Below are positions 5,726 through 9,426 of a stretch of 9,426 bases of DNA, piece after piece. Both the position numbers and the translations under genes were made by a program. Under the pieces are notes generated by a model, which saw only the letters and a program-made list of their open reading frames with translations, made no database searches and was not told the origin of the DNA. Position 1 is the first letter of the stretch; each line of letters opens with the position of its first letter. This DNA is from Candidatus Iainarchaeum andersonii SCGC AAA011-E11 (lineage in GTDB: Archaea; Iainarchaeota; Iainarchaeia; Iainarchaeales; Iainarchaeaceae), in assembly GCA_000402355.1 (NCBI GenBank), contig AQRS01000007.1:1-9426 (forward strand). Reading direction: 5' to 3'.

Positions 5726-6226
5726 CTACCTGGTATTTGGCCGTATGCCAAGTTCCGAATTTATTGCCCTGCCTTTTGTGACTCTCTTTATTCGGAGATA
5801 CGCGTCATAAATGAATTGTTTTGTCAATGGAAAAGGAACACCGGATAAGTAGGCGTGCATTTTCCAGTAGTCGCTCAGCTCTTGTTCAGCCCTTGCCATT
5901 TTATCCTGTTTCAGGAAAGCTTCAAGGTCGAACCCCCTTCTCTTGAGCTTTTCAACCATGGCTTTTTTTTTCTTGGGCTCATGCTTTAGCCCAAAAATGT
6001 AAAACGGGAAAAATTCACCCCTTGTCTTGAATTCTTCAAAGCCCATCGTGCTTCTTTCCAATGCCCTCGCCGCCCTCCTTGAAGGGGCGTTTTTGTGATA
6101 CTCGGCCGCTTTTCGTTTTCTGTCTTTCATTTCCCGCGTGATTCCTTTTTTGTGGGTCTTCATCCTGCCGGCAACATCAATGTACTGTCCGTGTCCCGGC
6201 GGTCTCCTCGGCTTTCCTGCTGGCAT
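5726..6226 (-). CDS. Basic hypothetical protein divergent from the RqcH-like gene
   Basis: A 166-aa protein from ATG 6226; a GTG at 6247 would add seven residues but sits against the TATA box. I do not recognise the family. The N-terminal third is strongly basic and Pro-rich (MPAGKPRRPPGHGQYIDVAG, then RMKTHKK, KDRKRK and SRRAARALERS), with the look of a ribosomal-protein-like or RNA-binding tail. The middle is aromatic (EFFPFYIFGLKHEPKKKK, 71-88). The C-terminal part appears helical (LEAFLKQDKMARAEQELSDYWKMHAYLSG, about 101-129) and ends in basic IRPNTR. It has no membrane segment or cysteine. It shares one central TATA box with the RqcH-like gene and precedes coaBC by 33 nt. A link to translation is inferred only from basicity and promoter sharing. 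Confidence 0.75.
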   Translation of the reverse strand: MPAGKPRRPPGHGQYIDVAGRMKTHKKGITREMKDRKRKAAEYHKNAPSRRAARALERSTMGFEEFKTRGEFFPFYIFGLKHEPKKKKAMVEKLKRRGFDLEAFLKQDKMARAEQELSDYWKMHAYLSGVPFPLTKQFIYDAYLRIKRVTKGRAINSELGIRPNTR

Positions 6227-6248
6227 ACAAACACAATCCACGGTCACG

Positions 6249-6255
6249 TATTTAA
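6249..6255. promoter_or_regulatory. Shared bidirectional TATA box
   Basis: TATTTAA on the plus strand reads TTAAATA on the minus strand. The first base in each direction is exactly 29 nt from the ATG it faces (6278 plus, 6226 minus), so the two start codons are symmetric about position 6252. A single box thus appears to drive two divergent leaderless genes. A second AT-rich stretch (ATTTATT, 6258-6264) is too close to the plus ATG to fit. Confidence 0.65.
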
Positions 6256-6277
6256 GGATTTATTCCGCAATTCCTTC

Positions 6278-7405
6278 ATGAACCCCGATAACCTTGCTTT
6301 GGCATACCATCTGCTTGAATTGAAGCCGCTGCTCGAGAACGCATTCGTAAACAAGGTTTCCGAAATCCAGACAGGTCTCGTGAAAATCAAATTGCACACG
6401 AAGCAAGGGTCAAAGGATTTAATCCTCACGCCAGAGGCACTCTTCATCACGAATTTTTCATTGCCCGCGCGCCACGGCAAAAGCAATTTCGCGAACGCGC
6501 TCAAAAAAGAACTTTACAACAAGAAAATTAAAACAATTGAACAGCATGGCTTCGACAGGGTTGTTGAAATAAAATTGATTGAGCACTCGCTCGTGCTCGA
6601 ATTTGTCGGAGAAGGAAACATGGTTCTCATTGATGCGAAAGGAAAAATACTCTCGTGCCTAAAGAACGAGAAGTGGGCGGACCGTGAAACCAAGAAAGGC
6701 CTGCAGTACGTTTTCCCGAAGCCGCGCGGGGCAAATCCAGTTGAATTGGATGCGCGTGAGCTCAAAAAAGTTTTTTCCGAATCAAAAAAAGATTCGATAA
6801 GGGCGCTGATAAGTGCAGTCGGAATCTCGCCGCTCGTTGCCGAGGAAATATTCTTCGAACTTAAAATCGAAAAGGGCGCTCCGGCAAGCGGGATTGCGGA
6901 AAATGATCTGGAAAGAATCTGTGCAAATGCAAAGGAGCTTTATTCCGTTTCCGCGGAAAAGCTCGCGCCAGTCGCTTACAGGGAATTCGCCTATCCTTTT
7001 GCGCTGAAGCATTTGCAGGAAAAGCCTGTTCCAATAAAATCCCTGGACTTTTATCTGGATGAAAAAATCGCGTCCTCAACCGGAAAAGCGGAAACAAAAA
7101 AAGAGGAAAAGCGGTCGGAGCAAAAGGTTTCAAAGCTCGAGTTCCACGTGCAGCAGCAGAAACTGGCGCGCGAAAAATTCGGAAAGGCCGTTGAAGAGAA
7201 CACGAAAAAAGCCGAATTGATTTACGCGAATTACAATGGATTGGAGGAGCTCCGCGCGGCAATCCTGAAAGCAATGAAGGCCGGTTATAAAGAAAAAGAT
7301 ATTATGTATACATTAGATTCTGCGGCCTCGAAGGGCAACAAAACCGCAAAAATTCTGAAGTCTATTGATTTGCAGAAGAAAAAGTTTGAAGTGGAACTCC
7401 CGTAG
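6278..7405 (+). CDS. NFACT-N/RqcH (Rqc2-like) protein lacking the NFACT-R domain
   Basis: A 375-aa homologue of the ribosome quality control factor RqcH/Rqc2/NEMF (fibronectin-binding A-like). The NFACT-N domain (about 1-140) shows the diagnostic GFDRVVEIKL with the Asp-Arg pair (D93, R94) needed in bacterial RqcH for Ala-tailing, and GEGNMVLIDAKGKIL (111-125). A helix-hairpin-helix-like part follows (about 172-198). Then come a Lys/Glu-rich linker and coiled-coil segment (about 265-320), ending with YKEKDIMYTL...NKTAKILKSIDLQKKKFEVELP. Full archaeal proteins continue about 250-300 more residues, including NFACT-R (DUF814); here TAG 7403-7405 ends the frame where that part would begin. The start is the leaderless ATG at 6278; the open frame back to 6095 runs through the promoter and divergent gene. 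The stop is 2 nt from the convergent PRC-barrel stop. Confidence 0.85.
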   Translation: MNPDNLALAYHLLELKPLLENAFVNKVSEIQTGLVKIKLHTKQGSKDLILTPEALFITNFSLPARHGKSNFANALKKELYNKKIKTIEQHGFDRVVEIKLIEHSLVLEFVGEGNMVLIDAKGKILSCLKNEKWADRETKKGLQYVFPKPRGANPVELDARELKKVFSESKKDSIRALISAVGISPLVAEEIFFELKIEKGAPASGIAENDLERICANAKELYSVSAEKLAPVAYREFAYPFALKHLQEKPVPIKSLDFYLDEKIASSTGKAETKKEEKRSEQKVSKLEFHVQQQKLAREKFGKAVEENTKKAELIYANYNGLEELRAAILKAMKAGYKEKDIMYTLDSAASKGNKTAKILKSIDLQKKKFEVELP

Positions 7406-7407
7406 CT

Positions 7408-7662
7408 TTACGTGAGTTCCCTTTCATCAACAATGAAGACGTCGCTTACTGCTGTTACAGCGGAGTAAGGAACCTCTATCACGCGTTCCTTTGCGTCTAT
7501 TTTCTTTGCGAGCTTGCTGTCCCTATCAACTTCTACTAGAAGGACCTCGAGTTCGCCGGTAACTTCGTTAACCAAAAGGTCAACAAGCTTTCCAACCTCT
7601 TCTCCCCTGTTTGTTATGACTCTCTTCGTTGCCAACTGCCTTGCTATCGTGTATTTGTACAT
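7408..7662 (-). CDS. PRC-barrel domain protein
   Basis: An 84-aa stand-alone PRC barrel. The pattern is clear: ATKRVITNRGEEVGKLVDLLVNEVTGELEVLLVEVD (11-46), a charged linker, then RVIEVPYSAVTAVSDVFIVDE (60-80). These match the strand order and IPY...V.AV.D..IV ending of archaeal PRC-barrel proteins. In the wider family the fold occurs in RimM and photosynthetic reaction centre H subunits and is thought to mediate binding to RNA, ribosomes or membranes. Stand-alone archaeal copies are abundant and mostly uncharacterised; some have been linked to cell division. The start is ATG 7662, preceded by GAGGG about 10 nt upstream; the TTG at 7671 lies directly after that motif and is rejected. Confidence 0.85.
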   Translation of the reverse strand: MYKYTIARQLATKRVITNRGEEVGKLVDLLVNEVTGELEVLLVEVDRDSKLAKKIDAKERVIEVPYSAVTAVSDVFIVDERELT

Positions 7663-7684
7663 TCGGTTCAACCCTCTTTTTTTA

Positions 7685-7692
7685 ATTAAAAA
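7685..7692 (-). promoter_or_regulatory. TATA-like box for PRC-barrel gene
   Basis: On the minus strand TTTTTAAT begins 30 nt before the ATG at 7662. A second candidate (about 7720-7730, read as TTTTTAAATAAG) would give a leader of about 35 nt carrying the GAGGG motif. The two cannot be separated from sequence alone. Confidence 0.4.
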
Positions 7693-7719
7693 TTAATTGT
7701 AATATAGGAAAGTCTAACT

Positions 7720-7727
7720 TATTTAAA
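7720..7727 (+). promoter_or_regulatory. Possible upstream TATA box for taw1 or an RNA
   Basis: TATTTAAA, the same octamer as at 15-22, would place transcription initiation near 7749-7751. That is where the left arm of the inverted repeat TATACATAA begins. If used, the message would have a leader of about 86 nt whose 5' end can pair with sequence next to the taw1 start codon. Confidence 0.4.
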
Positions 7728-7736
7728 AATTTTTCC

Positions 7737-7787
7737 GCAAAAACCCGCTATACATAACGATTTTGGGCTTATTTTCGGGGTTTTTGC
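7737..7787. repeat. Inverted repeat A, GCAAAAACCC/GGGTTTTTGC
   Basis: A perfect 10-bp inverted repeat with arms at 7737-7746 and 7778-7787 and a 31-nt spacer. Its spacer contains the left arm of inverted repeat B, so the two are interleaved. It could be an operator for a dimeric regulator or part of an RNA fold. Confidence 0.6.
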
Positions 7788-7829
7788 ATTAACATTCCAA
7801 TTAAATTATTAAAACCAGCATTATGTATA
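7749..7829. repeat. Inverted repeat B, TATACATAA/TTATGTATA
   Basis: A perfect 9-bp inverted repeat with arms at 7749-7757 and 7821-7829. The right arm ends 6 nt before the taw1 ATG. The left arm lies in the loop of repeat A and the right arm outside it, the order that allows a pseudoknot in RNA. Confidence 0.55.
7803..7810 (+). promoter_or_regulatory. TATA-like box for taw1
   Basis: AAATTATT within an AT-rich run begins 33 nt before the ATG at 7836, which would give a leaderless or nearly leaderless message. It competes with the stronger-looking box at 7720. Confidence 0.4.
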
Positions 7830-7835
7830 TTTGGT

Positions 7836-8969
7836 ATGCCTATCAAGCTCGAGGTCATTGAACCAATTTCAGAACAGCATTCCTGTGGCTCCCATTCCTA
7901 TGACGCCTCCGAATCCGAGGGTTACGAACCCAAGGAAAGCGAGGAAACAAAATTCCTTTCCACAAAACAAGTCGAAAAGCTCAGGAAGAGCCAGTACGCA
8001 ATGGTGGGCTCGCACAGCGCGGTACAGATTTGCTCCTGGAACAAGAAAGCCATTAAGCAGGAGGGCGTGTGTTACAAACAGAAATTCTATGGGATTGAAT
8101 GCGACCGCTGCGCCCAAATGAGCCCTACAGTGCTTTGGTGCAACGAGAACTGCGTTTTTTGCTGGCGCCCAATGGAATGGATGCGCAACGTGAACCTCGA
8201 GGATGTTGAGGTTGACGAGCCGGGCAAAATAATTCAGGGCACCATTGCGCAGCGCAAGAAGCTCCTCACGGGTTATGGAGGGCTGCCCTCGCTGAACAAG
8301 AACCGTTTCGAGCGCGCACAGCTCCCTTCCCATTGGGCCGTAAGCCTTTCCGGAGAGCCAACTTTGTACCCGAAAATATGTGAACTCATAGCAGAAATAA
8401 AGGGCCTTCCTGACACTAAAAGCGTTTTTTTGGTTACAAATGCGCAGAAAACTGACGTGTTCGAAAAAATGTCCGCCAATCCTTCCTATCTCCCTTCCCA
8501 ATTGTACGTCTCGATTGATGCGCCGAACGAGGAGCACTTCAACAGGATAAACAGGGCCTCGCACAAAAACGGTTGGCAGCGCCTTCTTGATTCGCTCGAA
8601 ATAATTTCCAGACTGGATACGCGCAAGGTCGTGAGGATTACGCTCATAAAGGACCTCAATGATGACACAAAATACCTCAGGGACTGGAGCGAAGTAATAT
8701 GGAAAATGAAGCCCGAATTTTTGGAAATAAAATCATACATGCACATCGGGGATTCAAGGTCAAGGCTCGGGCGGGAAAACATGCCTACTTTTGAGCAGAT
8801 TGAGGAGTGGACAAAAAAATTCTGCGAAGTTTCAGGCTACCATTACAAGGATTTTTCAAGGCCCTCGCGCATAACCCTTTCGGTGCGCCCGGATTTGAAA
8901 GAAAAAAACACGAAATTAGAGTTCGCGCGCAAGGAGCTCGGAATCCAGGGCGAAGGAATTGACTTTTGA
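7836..8969 (+). CDS. taw1: tRNA 4-demethylwyosine synthase (Taw1/TYW1), radical SAM
   Basis: A 377-aa radical-SAM enzyme that converts m1G37 of tRNA-Phe to 4-demethylwyosine (imG-14) using pyruvate, the tricyclic ring-forming step of archaeal wyosine synthesis. The radical-SAM cluster motif is C102-x3-C106-x2-C109 (WCNENCVFCWR). A second [4Fe-4S] set, C66, C79 and C92, keeps the 13/13/10 spacing I recall for the Methanocaldococcus enzyme. K81 next to C79 matches the region discussed for pyruvate binding. Also visible are FYGIECDRC (84-92), LSGEPTLYP (171-179), YVSIDAP (224-230) and EIKSYMHIGDS (297-307). It is longer than the roughly 310-residue relative: about 40 extra N-terminal residues containing H15, C17, H20 and many acidic residues, plus a longer C-terminus. 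Taw2, Taw3 and Trm5 are not in the window. A T7 run follows the stop. Confidence 0.95.
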   Translation: MPIKLEVIEPISEQHSCGSHSYDASESEGYEPKESEETKFLSTKQVEKLRKSQYAMVGSHSAVQICSWNKKAIKQEGVCYKQKFYGIECDRCAQMSPTVLWCNENCVFCWRPMEWMRNVNLEDVEVDEPGKIIQGTIAQRKKLLTGYGGLPSLNKNRFERAQLPSHWAVSLSGEPTLYPKICELIAEIKGLPDTKSVFLVTNAQKTDVFEKMSANPSYLPSQLYVSIDAPNEEHFNRINRASHKNGWQRLLDSLEIISRLDTRKVVRITLIKDLNDDTKYLRDWSEVIWKMKPEFLEIKSYMHIGDSRSRLGRENMPTFEQIEEWTKKFCEVSGYHYKDFSRPSRITLSVRPDLKEKNTKLEFARKELGIQGEGIDF

Positions 8970-8980
8970 ACCGCAAGCGA

Positions 8981-8991
8981 TTTTTTTAATA
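8981..8991 (+). promoter_or_regulatory. Poly-T run doubling as TATA-like box
   Basis: T7 at 8981-8987 begins 11 nt after the taw1 stop, as expected of an archaeal oligo-T terminator. It runs into TTTTAATA (8984-8991), which starts 31 nt before the ATG at 9015. One short element may therefore end one transcript and start the next. Confidence 0.45.
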
Positions 8992-9014
8992 ATTCCAAAC
9001 CCGTTATATTCTGC

Positions 9015-9275
9015 ATGCCAAAAGACGATGACGAAGGGCAAGGCCTGGCTCCGGGATTCTGGACCACGCAGAGAATTATTCTCGCGGTTGTTTTCGTTGC
9101 GGGGCTTATCCTGGGGGTTCTCGCGACAAACCAGTTCCTCGATCCCGTTGTTTTCCAGAAGGCGGCGCCTGATTACAACGCGCTGCAGGAAACCAATCAG
9201 CGCCTCGACACCCGCAACGACCAATTGTACAATTGCCTTCTCACGAACAACGTGAACCCCGCTTCATGCGCCTGA
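9015..9275 (+). CDS. Single-pass membrane protein with possible coiled coil
   Basis: An 86-aa protein that I do not recognise. The acidic N-terminus (MPKDDDEGQG) is followed by one hydrophobic segment (about 21-38, IILAVVFVAGLILGVLA). Then comes a polar region (52-75) with Leu/Asn-spaced heptad-like residues (LQETNQRLDTRNDQLYNCLL), suggesting a short coiled coil. Cysteines at 74 and 85 near the C-terminus could pair with each other or between subunits if that part is outside; an uncleaved signal anchor with a small external domain is the simplest reading. The start is ATG 9015 with its TATA-like box 31 nt upstream, and two T runs follow the stop. No functional assignment is possible. Confidence 0.7.
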   Translation: MPKDDDEGQGLAPGFWTTQRIILAVVFVAGLILGVLATNQFLDPVVFQKAAPDYNALQETNQRLDTRNDQLYNCLLTNNVNPASCA

Positions 9276-9292
9276 TTTTTCAGCGATTTTTT
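9276..9292 (+). terminator. Oligo-T terminator
   Basis: T5 (9276-9280) directly follows the TGA stop, and T6 lies at 9287-9292. A weak CAGC/GCTG stem (9281-9284 with 9293-9296) frames the second run. T runs after a stop are typical archaeal termination signals. Confidence 0.5.
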
Positions 9293-9320
9293 GCTGCAAC
9301 CCCTTGCTTATAGGTTCGCG

Positions 9321-9328
9321 TTTATACT
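9321..9328 (+). promoter_or_regulatory. TATA-like box near window end
   Basis: TTTATACT would place initiation near 9350. No open frame with a leaderless start fits that site, so a leader or small RNA would begin here. A weaker CTTATA at 9307-9312 is an alternative. Confidence 0.4.
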
Positions 9329-9342
9329 TGTTGCCTGTGCCT

Positions 9343-9421
9343 CACAACAGTTTCGTCTGTTGCAACGAATTAGGCAAGGAGAAAAAAAGGGCAAAATATT
9401 CTTTTGCCAAATTCGTTGTGG
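9343..9421. repeat. Inverted repeats with a shared right arm
   Basis: CAACGAATTAGGCAA (9364-9378) pairs with TTGCCAAATTCGTTG (9405-9419) over 14 of 15 bp. The same right side can instead form a local hairpin, GGCAAAA (9391-9397) with TTTTGCC (9403-9409) and a 5-nt loop. It can also pair through GTTGTG (9416-9421) with CACAAC (9343-9348). These pairings are mutually exclusive in part, as in an RNA switch; an operator or the end of a small inverted-repeat element is the alternative. No coding frame is evident in 9276-9426. Confidence 0.6.
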
Positions 9422-9426
9422 GTGCG

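Noticed and set aside
6095..6277. Upstream open frame extending the RqcH-like gene by 61 codons from an ATG at 6095
   Set aside because: It runs through the divergent basic-protein gene and the shared promoter, and the NFACT-N fold starts naturally at the ATG at 6278.
7869..8564. Long minus-strand open frame opposite taw1 (231 codons)
   Set aside because: It is the antisense shadow of a clearly assigned gene, with no recognisable motif or promoter.

Overview
The window looks archaeal. It carries a wyosine-tRNA synthase of the archaeal Taw1/TYW1 type, an archaeal-type CoaBC fusion, the N-terminal half of an archaeal NFACT/RqcH (Rqc2) homologue and a PRC-barrel protein. Almost every gene or operon has an AT-rich TATA-like box whose first base lies 29-32 nt upstream of the start codon, which implies leaderless mRNAs. 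Genes are tightly packed (convergent stops 2-4 nt apart or overlapping by 4 nt), and secreted or lipid-anchored Cys-containing proteins are frequent. Together this suggests a small-genome lineage, possibly DPANN. That assignment is inference, because no rRNA or marker phylogeny is available here.

Region 1 (about 1-1445) is an AT-rich three-gene plus-strand cassette: a Cys/Trp-rich orphan protein, a four-helix membrane protein and a small lipoprotein, with 10 and 6 nt between genes. Base composition changes at about 1446; sampled lines rise from roughly 33% to 50% G+C. A 120-bp stretch follows with remnant-like open frames on both strands. It is bounded by the 8-mer GATTAACG, which overlaps a stop codon at each end.

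Region 2 (1612-4119) holds a carboxypeptidase-regulatory-like lipoprotein. It converges on a 650-aa secreted protein with two helical Cys-containing domains separated by long Pro/Gln-, Ala/Pro- and Gly/Tyr/Gln-rich disordered segments.

Region 3 (4089-5725) holds a small zinc-ribbon protein, a short ORF that is intact only if a +1 frameshift is allowed (a CTT-AGC-C heptamer sits at the join), and CoaBC on the minus strand.

Region 4 (5726-7405) is a divergent pair: an unrecognised basic protein and a 375-aa NFACT-N protein lacking NFACT-R. Both start codons lie the same distance from one central TATTTAA box.

Region 5 (7406-9426) holds the PRC-barrel protein, an intergenic region with interleaved inverted repeats, Taw1 with a 40-residue N-terminal extension, a one-helix membrane protein with a possible coiled coil, and a structured leader-like segment running off the window end.

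Functional themes are tRNA modification and ribosome quality control (Taw1, RqcH-like), coenzyme A synthesis, and an elaborate cell surface. No mobility genes, CRISPR arrays, tRNAs or rRNAs are visible.
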